Assembly (NCBI GenBank): GCA_910578095.1 | Contig: CAJTOZ010000002.1 | Coordinates: forward strand, 78,851-142,850 | Reading direction: 5' to 3' | DNA: 64,000 nucleotides | Source: an uncultured Muribaculaceae bacterium | GTDB taxonomy: Bacteria > Bacteroidota > Bacteroidia > Bacteroidales > Muribaculaceae | Shown here: piece by piece, positions 6,982 to 15,561 of the stretch | Layout of the letters: each line of letters opens with the position of its first letter | How positions within the stretch are numbered: the first letter of the stretch is position 1 | Position numbers and translations under genes: made by a program | The notes under the pieces: model-generated | Seen by the model: the letters and a program-made list of their open reading frames with translations, nothing else | Told to the model about the DNA's origin: nothing | The model's database searches: none

Positions 6982-7578
6982 ATGGAAACTATCAATCTCT
7001 TCGGAGCGAGCGGCCACGCCAAAGTGGTGATGGACATAATCGCAGCTCAGGGCGATACCGCCGGAGTGCTGTACGATGATGCGCCGCACTGCGCCACATT
7101 GCACGGACACACAGTGTTGAAAGCATCCGACCATGCGCCCGAGGGACCTCTGGTCATCAGCATCGGCTCCAACCGGGTGCGCAAGATGATTGCCGAACGC
7201 CATACGCTCCGCTATGCCACGGCTCTGCATCCGGGGGCCATCGTGGCGTCAAGCGCCGGCATAGGCTGTGGCTCGGTAGTGATGCAGGGCGCCATAATTC
7301 AATCCGATGCAAGTATAGGCGACCACTGCATCGTAAACAGCGGTGCCTCTGTCGACCACGACTGCCGCATAGGCAATTTCGTGCACCTGTCGCCACACTC
7401 CACCCTCTGCGGCAATGTAACCGTAGGCGAGGGCACATGGATTGGCGCGGGAGCTACCGTCATTCAGGGCATAAACATAGGGCGGTGGTGCACAATAGGC
7501 GCCGGCGCCGTAGTGGTGCGCGACATTCCTGACGGGGCCACCGCCTATGGCAACCCCTGCCGCATCAAGCACGTTTAG
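6982..7578 (+). CDS. PglD/NeuD-like sugar O/N-acetyltransferase
   Basis: The 198-aa protein has an N-terminal small Rossmann-like domain with GASGHAKVVMDII (residues 8-20), as in PglD and NeuD, then a left-handed beta helix made of hexapeptide repeats (about 85-185: GAIVASSAGIGCGSVVMQ, ASIGDHCIVN, VDHDCRIGNFVHLSP, GNVTVGEGTWIGAGA) and a C-terminal YGNPCRI cap. His121 in VDHDC and the HLSP histidine are placed like the catalytic base region of PglD. It most likely transfers acetyl from acetyl-CoA to an amino- or hydroxyl sugar for glycans. The ATG at 6982 is the first that keeps the GASGH domain. No glycan genes lie beside it. Confidence 0.85.
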   Translation: METINLFGASGHAKVVMDIIAAQGDTAGVLYDDAPHCATLHGHTVLKASDHAPEGPLVISIGSNRVRKMIAERHTLRYATALHPGAIVASSAGIGCGSVVMQGAIIQSDASIGDHCIVNSGASVDHDCRIGNFVHLSPHSTLCGNVTVGEGTWIGAGATVIQGINIGRWCTIGAGAVVVRDIPDGATAYGNPCRIKHV

Positions 7579-7787
7579 CGTCAACTATAAGGTATAAGTC
7601 GAAATCAGGGCGCATAGAGATAGGCCACATCGTACCGCGAGGGCACAAAAAGACAAAAAAGCAAAAGAGACACAATATTTATTTTATTGATTATCAGTTT
7701 TTGTCCCCTTTTGTGGTTTTGCACTCCAGTACCCGCGAAAAACATGATGCGATTCATGCACCGATTATTTCGGCTTATGGCGCAAAG

Positions 7788-7827
7788 CACACGCCCCGAT
7801 GCACTCGTTTGTGCATCGGGGCGTGTG
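7788..7827 (-). terminator. 17-bp perfect hairpin ending the rpmB operon
   Basis: CACACGCCCCGATGCAC (7788-7804) and its exact complement (7811-7827) around a 6-nt loop form an unbroken 17-bp stem 30 bp after the DUF4295 stop. On the minus strand it is followed by CTTTGCG, so the U-tract is weak but the stem is very stable. Bases 7579-7787 upstream of it show nothing else recognisable. Confidence 0.6.
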
Positions 7828-7857
7828 TATATGGTGTGTTGTGTAAATGCGAAGCGC

Positions 7858-8007
7858 TTATTTGAGGGCGTCCTTCACGGCGTCGTTGGGCACCATCTTT
7901 TCTTCAAAGACATAGGCACCGGTCTTGGGCGACTTCACCATTTTGATGACCTTGCTATAGGTGCGGCCTTCACCTTTCTGAAGTGAGGCGACGGTTTTCT
8001 TTGCCAT
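7858..8007 (-). CDS. DUF4295 small ribosome-associated protein
   Basis: A 49-aa basic protein, MAKKTVASLQKGEGRTYSKV, with MVKSPKTGAYVFEEKMVPND. This matches DUF4295, a short protein found in Bacteroidetes right behind rpmG. Its function is unknown; its constant place in the bL28-bL33 operon and its basic charge suggest ribosome association (inference). It starts 12 bp after the rpmG stop and is the last gene before the long hairpin. Confidence 0.92.
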   Translation of the reverse strand: MAKKTVASLQKGEGRTYSKVIKMVKSPKTGAYVFEEKMVPNDAVKDALK

Positions 8008-8019
8008 ATCGTGGGGTTA

Positions 8020-8208
8020 TTATTTGATTTCTTTGTGAACGGTTACGCGCTTAAGGATGGGGTTGTATTTCTTAAGCTCGAGTCTCTCAGTAGTGTTCTT
8101 GCGGTTTTTGGTGGTGATGTAGCGGGAGGTTCCGGGCATACCGCTGGCCTTATGTTCGGTGCATTCGAGAATTACCTGAACTCGATTGCCTTTTGCTTTC
8201 TTTGCCAT
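8020..8208 (-). CDS. rpmG: 50S ribosomal protein bL33
   Basis: A 62-aa ribosomal protein, MAKKAKGNRVQVILECTEHK, then GTSRYITTKNRKNTTERLELKK and KYNP, the standard bL33 pattern. Only one cysteine (Cys16) remains, so it is the zinc-free form. It lies 3 bp after the rpmB stop, inside the rpmB-rpmG-DUF4295 operon. Confidence 0.97.
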   Translation of the reverse strand: MAKKAKGNRVQVILECTEHKASGMPGTSRYITTKNRKNTTERLELKKYNPILKRVTVHKEIK

Positions 8209-8211
8209 AGT

Positions 8212-8475
8212 TTAGAATCCGATAACTTTAATGTCCTTGTCTGTTAAATAGCCCTTTTCGGCAGCCTGCATCATGGCGGCGTTGAGGCCGAGCTTGTTGA
8301 TGGTGCGCAGGCCGGCGGCACTTACAGTGAGAGTGATCCAGATGCCCTGTTCTACCCAGTAGAACTTCTTGCTGAAGAGATTGACGTTGAATTTGCGCTT
8401 GGTGCGACGCTTCGAGTGCGAGACGTTGTTACCGGTAAGCGCCTTCTTGCCCGTGATTTGACAAATCTTTGACAT
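8212..8475 (-). CDS. rpmB: 50S ribosomal protein bL28
   Basis: An 87-aa ribosomal protein, MSKICQITGKKALTGNNVSHSKRRTKRKFNVNL, followed by the TLTVSAAGLRTINKLG segment, typical of bL28. It is the first gene of the operon with rpmG and DUF4295. Its mRNA has a leader of about 125 nt with a hairpin that could take part in feedback control (inference). Confidence 0.97.
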   Translation of the reverse strand: MSKICQITGKKALTGNNVSHSKRRTKRKFNVNLFSKKFYWVEQGIWITLTVSAAGLRTINKLGLNAAMMQAAEKGYLTDKDIKVIGF

Positions 8476-8550
8476 GGCTGTTGTGGTTTATCTTTTTTCG
8501 TTTTTCCTTTTATAGAAGCGATCGTGTGGCCGCCATCTCAGTTCTCATAT

Positions 8551-8583
8551 CGCAGCAGAGCGCATCATTCTCTGCGGCTTTTT
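8551..8583 (-). promoter_or_regulatory. Hairpin in the rpmB leader
   Basis: GCAGAG (8555-8560) pairs with CTCTGC (8570-8575), with an alternative CGCAG/CTGCG pairing. It lies roughly 20-50 nt into the rpmB mRNA. On the plus strand it is followed by five Ts, so it could instead stop plus-strand transcripts that reach it. Confidence 0.35.
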
Positions 8584-8606
8584 AGGAGGAGCCACAAATC
8601 AGAGTG

Positions 8607-8638
8607 CAAAGTAACTCATTTTTCGGCAAACTACCAAA
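8607..8638 (-). promoter_or_regulatory. Promoter of rpmB-rpmG-DUF4295
   Basis: On the minus strand TTTG (complement of 8635-8638), 20 bp, TTACTTTG (complement of 8607-8614): one mismatch to TAnnTTTG. Confidence 0.6.
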
Positions 8639-8690
8639 TATTTCCATATATTTTTCCAATAATTTTATGATGCACACATATTATATAATA

Positions 8691-8721
8691 TTGGCGCTGT
8701 CAAAAATAATTCTTACCTTTG
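8691..8721 (+). promoter_or_regulatory. dnaX promoter ending at the start codon
   Basis: TTGG (8691-8694), 19 bp, TACCTTTG (8714-8721). The -7 box ends six bases before the dnaX ATG at 8728, so the transcript should begin at or within a few bases of the start codon. Confidence 0.65.
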
Positions 8722-8727
8722 CAATCT

Positions 8728-10506
8728 ATGGAGAATTATATTGTATCGGCCCGGAAATACCGTCCGTCCACCTTTGCAAGCGTGGTCGGGCAGCAGGCCC
8801 TCACAGCTACGCTGAAAAACGCCATCGCATCCGACCGCCTCGCCCACGCCTATCTCTTCTGCGGCTCCCGCGGCGTGGGAAAGACTTCATGCGCCCGTAT
8901 TTTCGCAAAGACCATAAACTGCACCAACCGCACGCCCGATGGAGAAGCTTGCAACGAATGTCCTTCGTGCCGCGAATTCAACCAAAACCGCTCTTTCAAC
9001 ATCATCGAGCTCGACGCTGCAAGCAACAATGGCGTAGACGACATACGCTCGCTCACGGAGCAGGTGATGGTGCCACCATCGGAGGGACGCTACAGGGTGT
9101 TTATCGTCGATGAGGTGCACATGCTGTCGGCCGCTGCGTTCAACGCCTTCCTCAAAACGCTCGAGGAACCGCCGGCACATGCCATATTCATCCTTGCCAC
9201 AACAGAGAAACACAAGATTATACCCACCATCCTGTCGCGCTGCCAGATTTTCGACTTCAACCGCATCACTGTCGGCGATATGGTGGCCCACCTCGCCCAC
9301 GTGGCCCACAGCGAGGGCATGCAGGCCGAAAACGCGGCACTCAGCGTGATTGCCCGCAAGGCCGACGGAGCCATGCGCGACGCGCTGTCGATATTCGACC
9401 AAGTGGCCGCATCGTCCCGCGGAAACATAACATACCGGAGCACCATTGAAAACCTCAATGTGCTCGACCATGGCTACTACTCGCGCCTGGTGGATGCTTT
9501 TGCCGCAGGCGATGTGCCGCAGGCGCTACTCATCTACAAGGAGGTGCGCGACAAAGGCTTTGACTCGCAATTCTTTGTCAACGGCCTCGCCCAGTACCTG
9601 CGCGACCTCATGGTGGCCTCCAATCCCGCCACCAGGGCACTTCTTGAAGCCGACGACCGTGTGCGCGACGAAATGGCGCAGGTGGCGCAGAAATGTTCCG
9701 TACAATTCATATACTCCGCCCTCGACCTGCTCAACAGCACCGACCTCAACTACCGTCAGGCAAGCAACAAACAGTTGCTCGTCGAGCTTGCGCTCATCAA
9801 ACTGTGCCAACGGAACAGCCCCTCGTCTGAAAAGAGCGCCGCCATCGGTGGCGGGGGGCAGTTGAAAGCTCTTACTCCTCAGAACACACAGCCGGAAACA
9901 ACCCCTCCTGCTGCACAACCCGCGCCATCAGCGCCACAATCAGCGCAGCCGAAAGCGGCGCACACGCCTCCTGCCTCACCACAACCGCCGCTGCCGCGAC
10001 GACCGGCTGCAGCCGCGACGCCCCCACCCCCACCTGCACAGCCCGGCACACCACGGCGCGTGGCACGCACCATATCCCTGCATCCCGACAGCAACACCGA
10101 CAAAACTCCGGCAGCCGAAGCAGGTACGCCCGCAAGCCGACGCGACAACGCCTACACGGCCGACGCGGTGGAGAACTTCTGGCGCGGCTACATACAGCAG
10201 AACCCTTCGGCCCATCTGGTGTGTGCCTCGATGTCGGCAGCAATGCCACGCCACATCGAAGCCGACCGATGGCTGATGACCCTCAACAGCACCGCCCAGC
10301 GCGATGTAATGCACGAGGCACTCCCGGGCGTGCTCTCGTACATGCGCGACCGACTGCTCAACGACAACTTCAGCATCGAGCTCCGGGTGGACGACGGCGA
10401 ACCGTCGCCGGAGATATGGAACCGCTCGGAACTGCTCTCCCACATGGCCGAAGACTCTCAAAATTTCCGTGACTTCGTAAAAGAATTCAAGCTCACGCTT
10501 GACTGA
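8728..10506 (+). CDS. dnaX: DNA polymerase III subunit gamma/tau
   Basis: Clamp-loader ATPase subunit of the replicative polymerase. The 592-aa product starts MENYIVSARKYRPSTF, with Walker A GSRGVGKT (46-53), a four-cysteine zinc site (65, 75, 78, 81), the DEVH box (128-131) and the SRC motif (170-172). Domains II and III follow to about residue 365. Residues about 385-470 are a Pro/Ala-rich linker and the last 120 residues form a C-terminal domain as in tau. A longer frame beginning with TTG at 8719 is rejected because relatives start with MEN. The promoter abuts the start codon. proB follows 9 bp downstream. Confidence 0.97.
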   Translation: MENYIVSARKYRPSTFASVVGQQALTATLKNAIASDRLAHAYLFCGSRGVGKTSCARIFAKTINCTNRTPDGEACNECPSCREFNQNRSFNIIELDAASNNGVDDIRSLTEQVMVPPSEGRYRVFIVDEVHMLSAAAFNAFLKTLEEPPAHAIFILATTEKHKIIPTILSRCQIFDFNRITVGDMVAHLAHVAHSEGMQAENAALSVIARKADGAMRDALSIFDQVAASSRGNITYRSTIENLNVLDHGYYSRLVDAFAAGDVPQALLIYKEVRDKGFDSQFFVNGLAQYLRDLMVASNPATRALLEADDRVRDEMAQVAQKCSVQFIYSALDLLNSTDLNYRQASNKQLLVELALIKLCQRNSPSSEKSAAIGGGGQLKALTPQNTQPETTPPAAQPAPSAPQSAQPKAAHTPPASPQPPLPRRPAAAATPPPPPAQPGTPRRVARTISLHPDSNTDKTPAAEAGTPASRRDNAYTADAVENFWRGYIQQNPSAHLVCASMSAAMPRHIEADRWLMTLNSTAQRDVMHEALPGVLSYMRDRLLNDNFSIELRVDDGEPSPEIWNRSELLSHMAEDSQNFRDFVKEFKLTLD

Positions 10507-10515
10507 TCATCTGAA

Positions 10516-11622
10516 ATGAACATCAAAAGAGTAACCATAAAAATCGGCAGCAATGTGCTCACGCGACGCGACGGCACCCTTGACTTCACCCGCATGAGCG
10601 CTCTTGTCGACCAGGTGGCCGCGCTGCGGCGCGCCGGCATAGAAGTGGTGATGATATCGTCCGGAGCCGTGGCATCGGGACGCAGCGAGCTACGCGACAG
10701 CATCGACGCCGCCGGCCTCGACGAGGTGTCGGCACGGCAACTGTTCAGCGCCGTAGGCCAGGCAAAACTCATCAACAGATATTTTGAATTGTTCCGCGAC
10801 CACCGCATGACATGCGGCCAGGTGCTTGCCACTAAAGAAAACCTGGCCACACGCAGGCACTACCTCAATCAACAACGGTGCATCGAGGTGATGCTGCGCA
10901 GCGGAGTGGTGCCTGTTGTAAACGAAAACGACACCGTGAGCGTGACCGAGCTTATGTTCACCGACAACGATGAACTTTCCGGCCTCATAGCCACCATGAC
11001 CGATTCCGATGCCCTCATAATCCTCAGCAATATAGATGGCATATATACCGGCGATCCCGCCGATCCCTCTTCACGCCTGATTGAGACGATCGATCAGACC
11101 ACCGATGTGTCGGGCTACATATGCAGCTCGCGATCGTCGCTCGGACGAGGCGGCATGACAACAAAACACCGCATAGCCCGCAAAGTGGCGGCCGAAGGCA
11201 TAGCCGTGATCATAGCCAATGGCAAACGCGACAGCGTGCTCACCGGGCTTCTTCTCGACCGGGAGCAGCCTCCACACACACTTTTTCTCCCTGCTGCCAC
11301 ACGCCCGAGCAGCCTGCGCAAGTGGATAGCCCACAGCGACTCATTTGCAAAAGGCACCCTGCACATCGACGATGGCGCCGCCAGAGCAATCCGTGCCGGA
11401 GGCACATCGCTGCTGACTGTGGGGCTGCTTGATGCCGAGGGCGACTTCGAACGCGACGACATAGTGCGCGCGGTAGCTCCGGACGGCACCACTGTGGCCT
11501 GGGGACGGAGCGCCTACAGCGCTGCCGAAGCCAGAGCCGCCGCCGGACAATCGGGCCACACACCACTCATCCACGCAGATTACCTTTATGTAGACGAAAG
11601 CGATCTTTTCCGCGACCGCTGA
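10516..11622 (+). CDS. proB: Glutamate 5-kinase
   Basis: Catalyses ATP-dependent phosphorylation of glutamate, the first step of proline synthesis. The 368-aa protein has the amino-acid kinase fold: KIGSNVLTRRDG near residue 9, ISSGAVASGR (47-56), VVNENDTVSVTEL (133-145), TDSDALIILSNIDGIYTGDP (156-175) and GRGGMTTKH (209-217). A C-terminal PUA domain (about 275-365) is present, as in E. coli ProB. It follows dnaX by 9 bp and precedes proA by 22 bp, so the three are probably cotranscribed. Confidence 0.97.
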   Translation: MNIKRVTIKIGSNVLTRRDGTLDFTRMSALVDQVAALRRAGIEVVMISSGAVASGRSELRDSIDAAGLDEVSARQLFSAVGQAKLINRYFELFRDHRMTCGQVLATKENLATRRHYLNQQRCIEVMLRSGVVPVVNENDTVSVTELMFTDNDELSGLIATMTDSDALIILSNIDGIYTGDPADPSSRLIETIDQTTDVSGYICSSRSSLGRGGMTTKHRIARKVAAEGIAVIIANGKRDSVLTGLLLDREQPPHTLFLPAATRPSSLRKWIAHSDSFAKGTLHIDDGAARAIRAGGTSLLTVGLLDAEGDFERDDIVRAVAPDGTTVAWGRSAYSAAEARAAAGQSGHTPLIHADYLYVDESDLFRDR

Positions 11623-11644
11623 TTCCCCATACTTCAAAACACCT

Positions 11645-12880
11645 ATGAACCAAATATTCAAAAATGCACGCAGCGCCGCGACCGCGCTGCTGCAGCTCTC
11701 CACGGAAAAAACCGACGGAGTGCTGCTCGCCCTTGCCGACAATATAGTCGCAGCCACCGATGAGCTCATGAAAGCCAACGCCTCCGACATGGAGCGAATG
11801 GCTGCCGACAATCCAAAGCGCGACCGCCTGGCTCTCACACCGGCACGCATAGCCGACATTGCCGACGGCGTACGCGCCGTGGCCGCCCTGCCATCGCCTG
11901 TCGGAAATATCCTGAACCAATGGACACGCCCCAACGGCATGACCATAACAAAAGTGAGCGTGCCCTTCGGAGTGATAGGCGTCATCTACGAGGCGCGGCC
12001 GAATGTCACATTCGATGTATTCGCCCTATGTTTCAAGGCCGGCAGCGCAGTGTTGCTGAAAGGTGGCCACGAGGCCGCCGACACAAACCGCGCAGCCATC
12101 GCCATAATCCGCGACACACTTGAGGGAGCCGGCATCACAGCCGATGCAGCTATCCTGCTGCCCGATGGCCGCGAAGCCACCGCGGCCCTGCTCGAAGCGC
12201 GCGATGCCGTAGACCTAATAATACCACGCGGTAGCCGCAGCCTCATCGACTATGTGCGCGAGCATAGCCGCGTACCGGTGATCGAGACCGGTGCCGGAGT
12301 GTGCCACACCTACTATCACAGTTCCGGAGATCTGGCCACCGCACGCGACATCGTGCGCAACGCCAAGACACGCAGGGTGAGTGTGTGCAATGCCCTCGAC
12401 TGCCTCATCGTGGACCGCGACCGCCTGACCACCCTTCCGGCCCTGTGCTACGAACTCTCCGACTATGGCGTGCACATCTACGCTGATGAAGAGGCCTACA
12501 ACGCCCTCGACGGGGCCTATCCGTTCCTGCACCACGCCACTGCCGAGGACTACGGCCGCGAATGGCTCGACTATAAGATGACCATAACGACCGTAGAAGG
12601 AATCGACGAGGCTATAGATTTCATAGCCCGCAACGGCTCACACCACAGCGAGTGCATCGTGGCCGAGAACCGCGAGGCCATAGCGCGCTTCCAGCGCGAT
12701 GTGGATGCCGCATGCGTATATGCCAATGTGTCTACCGCGTTCACCGATGGCGGCCAATTCGGCTTCGGCGCAGAGATAGGCATAAGCACCCAGAAGCTGC
12801 ACGCACGCGGACCGATGGCACTCCCGGAAATCACCACCTACAAATACCTCATCGCGGGCTCCGGCCAGATACGTTCCTGA
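11645..12880 (+). CDS. proA: Glutamate-5-semialdehyde dehydrogenase (gamma-glutamyl phosphate reductase)
   Basis: Second enzyme of proline synthesis: reduces gamma-glutamyl phosphate with NADPH to the semialdehyde. The 411-aa product has the aldehyde dehydrogenase superfamily fold, with FGVIGVIYEARPNVTFD (residues 108-124), LKGGHEA, IPRGSRSLIDYVREHSRVPV, the catalytic Cys248 in RVSVCNALD, and FGFGAEIGISTQKLHARGPM near the C-terminus. Directly behind proB, with a strong terminator 36 bp after the stop. Confidence 0.97.
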   Translation: MNQIFKNARSAATALLQLSTEKTDGVLLALADNIVAATDELMKANASDMERMAADNPKRDRLALTPARIADIADGVRAVAALPSPVGNILNQWTRPNGMTITKVSVPFGVIGVIYEARPNVTFDVFALCFKAGSAVLLKGGHEAADTNRAAIAIIRDTLEGAGITADAAILLPDGREATAALLEARDAVDLIIPRGSRSLIDYVREHSRVPVIETGAGVCHTYYHSSGDLATARDIVRNAKTRRVSVCNALDCLIVDRDRLTTLPALCYELSDYGVHIYADEEAYNALDGAYPFLHHATAEDYGREWLDYKMTITTVEGIDEAIDFIARNGSHHSECIVAENREAIARFQRDVDAACVYANVSTAFTDGGQFGFGAEIGISTQKLHARGPMALPEITTYKYLIAGSGQIRS

Positions 12881-12915
12881 GATCCCCCCCCTCGATGTGA
12901 CGCACCCCATAACAG

Positions 12916-12960
12916 AAACTGCCTGACGCTCCTCAACCGGAGCATCAGGCAGTTTTTCTT
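12916..12960 (+). terminator. Terminator of dnaX-proB-proA
   Basis: AAACTGCCTGA and TCAGGCAGTTT with an additional GCTCC/GGAGC inner stem, followed by TTTTCTTT: a classic intrinsic terminator; it may also serve the convergent cellobiose phosphorylase gene. Confidence 0.8.
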
Positions 12961-12976
12961 TAACGCGGCCGGGCGC

Positions 12977-15412
12977 TTACATCTCCACTTCTACAACATT
13001 TGATGTGCCGGCGGGCTGAGCAGCAATCTCATTCCCTTCGACGGGATTGCCGTTGAGTGTAATGCTCTTCACGCCCTTCGATACATGGGATGTGTTGCGG
13101 ACCACTATGCGGTAGTCGGCGCCACGGAACTTGCGGTTCACCTCAAAGCCATCCCAATCGGCAGGTATGCAAGGGTCTATCACAAGCCCATCGTAGGCGG
13201 GCTTGATACCGAAGATAAACTGAGTGATAGCATACCAGTTCCATGCGGCGGTTCCCGTGAGCCAGGAGTTCTTGGCCTCGCCGGGTTTAGCGGCATCTTT
13301 GCCGGCGGTCATCTGACAGTATACGTAGGGTTCCACCTTGTGCAGTTCGCTCTTATCCTCGAGATAGGCGGGGCATATCTTACGGTAGTACTCCCACGCG
13401 CGGTCGCCACGGCCAAGGACAGTCTCGCCGATAATTACCCACGGGTTGTTATGGGCGAATATGCCGGCATTCTCCTTGTAGCCGGCGGGATAGGTGGAGA
13501 TCTCTCCGTACTCCATCACATACTCGGTGAATGCCGGGTTGTTGAGCACAATTCCATGCTCGCAGTCCAGACGCTCCTTCACGCTGTCGAGGGATTTTTC
13601 CACAAGACCATCCTCCAGACCTATGCCGGCCATGGTGCACCAGCCCTGGCTCTCGATGAATATCTGACCTTCCTTATTGACATGCGAGCCAACAGGACGA
13701 CCGTAGTAATCATAGGCACGCAGGAACCAGTCGCCATCCCATCCATGCTTCTTCACAGCCTCGACCATCGCGTCCACATGGGCCTGTGCGCGGTCGGCTT
13801 CCTCATCCAGTCCCATGTGGCGGCACAGTTCCACATAATCTCTGCCGTATACCACAAACTGGCCGGCAATCATCAACGATTCGGCCTTGCTGCCTTCGGT
13901 TTTGTTTTCGGTGGTCTGGAACGACTCATTGGGATCCATGGAGAAACAGTTGAGATTCAGGCAGTCGTTCCAGTCGGCGCGGCCTATGAGCGGAAGCCCG
14001 TGCGGGCCGAGATTCTTCACCACGTGGTCGAAGCTCACACGCAGATGCTCCATCAGGCTTACCTCCGAGCCGGGCTGATTGTCAAATGGCACAGCTTCGT
14101 CAAGGATGGAGAAATCGCCGCTCTCCTTGATATAGGCTATTGTTCCGAATATTAGCCACATGGGATCGTCGTTGAATCCACCACCAATGTCGTTGTTGCC
14201 ACGCTTGGTGAGAGGCTGATACTGGTGGTAGCATCCACCGTCGGGGAACTGCGTGGAAGCAATATCGATGATGCGTTCGCGGGCACGCTCCGGAATCTGA
14301 TGTACGAAGCCCACAAGATCCTGATTGCTGTCGCGGAAGCCCATGCCTCGGCCGATACCGCTCTCAAAGAACGATGCCGAGCGCGAGAAGCAGAATGTGA
14401 TCATGCACTGATACTGATTCCAGATGTTCACCATGCGGTCGAGGCGTTCGTCGCCGCTGCGCACAGCAAAGCGTTCCAGCAGGTCATCCCAATAGCTGCG
14501 CAATGCGTCGAAAGCTGCATCAACCTTGGCAGGAGTGTCGAAACGTGATATCATTTCGCGGGCCTGCTTTTTGTTGATCACGCCCTTGCTCTCCCACTTG
14601 TCGTCCTGGGGATTCTCCACATAGCCGAGCATAAATATGAGATCGCGGCTCTCGCCGGGCTGCAGGGTGATTTCGAAATAATGTGAGGCAATCGGCGACC
14701 ATCCGTGGGCCACAGAATTGCGCGGGCGTCCCTCCATCACTGCGTCAGGCTCATCGAAACCGTTGTAAAGTCCGATGAATGTCTCGCGGTCGGTATCGAA
14801 ACCGTCGACAGCAGCATTGACGCTGTAGAATGCATAGTGGTCCCGACGTTCTTTGTATTCCGTCTTGTGGTAGATCACAGATCCGTCCACCTCCACTTCG
14901 CCCGTGGAAAAATTGCGCTGGAAGTTCTCCATATCCGTGGCTGCATTCCACAGGCACCACTCCATGAAGGAAAAGAGCTTGAATGTCTTGGCGCGGTCGG
15001 TCTTATTGGTGAGCGTGAGTTTTGTCACCTCACAGTGCTCGCCGAGAGGCACAAAGAAAAGCGCACGCGCCTCCAGGCCATTTTTCTCGCCTTTGATGAC
15101 GGTGTAGTTCATGCCGTGGCGGCATTCGTAGGCATCCAGCGGTGTCTTGGTGGGTTTCCATCCTGGATTCCACACAGTGCCGCCATCGTTGATATAAAAA
15201 TAGCGACCGCCGGCATCCATGGGCACTCCGTTGTAGCGGTAGCGTGTGAGACGGCGGAATTTAGCGTCCTTATAGAAGCTGTACCCGCCGGCAGTATTAC
15301 TGATTAATGAGAAAAAATCTTTGTTGCCGAGATAATTTATCCACGGCCAGGGCGTACGCGGATTTGTGATAACATATTCGCGTGCCTTGTCGTCGAAGTG
15401 TCCGTATTTCAT
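12977..15412 (-). CDS. Cellobiose phosphorylase (GH94)
   Basis: Splits cellobiose with phosphate into glucose 1-phosphate and glucose in the cytoplasm. The 811-aa length is standard for the family. N-terminal beta-sandwich (1-270) with TPWPWINYLGN and GGRYFYINDGG; (alpha/alpha)6 barrel with ESGIGRGMGFRDSNQDLVGF (350-369), and the catalytic acid in GRADWNDCLNLNCF (477-490; the Asp at 483). This motif and the overall length fit cellobiose phosphorylase better than chitobiose or laminaribiose enzymes; substrate is inferred from family likeness. There is no signal peptide, and no beta-glucan transporter or glucanase is in the window, so cellobiose must be supplied by genes elsewhere. Confidence 0.9.
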   Translation of the reverse strand: MKYGHFDDKAREYVITNPRTPWPWINYLGNKDFFSLISNTAGGYSFYKDAKFRRLTRYRYNGVPMDAGGRYFYINDGGTVWNPGWKPTKTPLDAYECRHGMNYTVIKGEKNGLEARALFFVPLGEHCEVTKLTLTNKTDRAKTFKLFSFMEWCLWNAATDMENFQRNFSTGEVEVDGSVIYHKTEYKERRDHYAFYSVNAAVDGFDTDRETFIGLYNGFDEPDAVMEGRPRNSVAHGWSPIASHYFEITLQPGESRDLIFMLGYVENPQDDKWESKGVINKKQAREMISRFDTPAKVDAAFDALRSYWDDLLERFAVRSGDERLDRMVNIWNQYQCMITFCFSRSASFFESGIGRGMGFRDSNQDLVGFVHQIPERARERIIDIASTQFPDGGCYHQYQPLTKRGNNDIGGGFNDDPMWLIFGTIAYIKESGDFSILDEAVPFDNQPGSEVSLMEHLRVSFDHVVKNLGPHGLPLIGRADWNDCLNLNCFSMDPNESFQTTENKTEGSKAESLMIAGQFVVYGRDYVELCRHMGLDEEADRAQAHVDAMVEAVKKHGWDGDWFLRAYDYYGRPVGSHVNKEGQIFIESQGWCTMAGIGLEDGLVEKSLDSVKERLDCEHGIVLNNPAFTEYVMEYGEISTYPAGYKENAGIFAHNNPWVIIGETVLGRGDRAWEYYRKICPAYLEDKSELHKVEPYVYCQMTAGKDAAKPGEAKNSWLTGTAAWNWYAITQFIFGIKPAYDGLVIDPCIPADWDGFEVNRKFRGADYRIVVRNTSHVSKGVKSITLNGNPVEGNEIAAQPAGTSNVVEVEM

Positions 15413-15444
15413 CGATAAGTGTTTAGGTGGTGTTTTTCTATTGG

Positions 15445-15452
15445 CAAAGTTA
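15445..15452 (-). promoter_or_regulatory. -7 box for cellobiose phosphorylase
   Basis: TAACTTTG on the minus strand, about 33 bp upstream of the start codon. Confidence 0.55.
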
Positions 15453-15488
15453 CACTATTTTTTCGTATGCCACCACATTAAGGCAATA

Positions 15489-15532
15489 AAAAGCGCTCCG
15501 GCCACCGAGGATGATGCGGTGCCGGAGCGCTT
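15489..15532 (-). terminator. Terminator of the M3 peptidase gene
   Basis: AAGCGCTCCGGC and its complement, extended by CACCG/CGGTG, make a stem of about 16 bp, followed on the minus strand by TTTATTG. Confidence 0.75.
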
Positions 15533-15561
15533 GTTAAAGAATGCGTGCGGGTGTGAAAGCC

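Noticed and set aside
6477..7230. Minus-strand frames of 150-186 aa in the divergent intergenic region
   Set aside because: They run across the promoter pair and into the acetyltransferase gene in antisense, with no coherent protein pattern.
7605..7790. 61-aa minus-strand frame behind the rpmB operon terminator
   Set aside because: It begins inside the terminator stem and has no promoter, ribosome site or familiar pattern.
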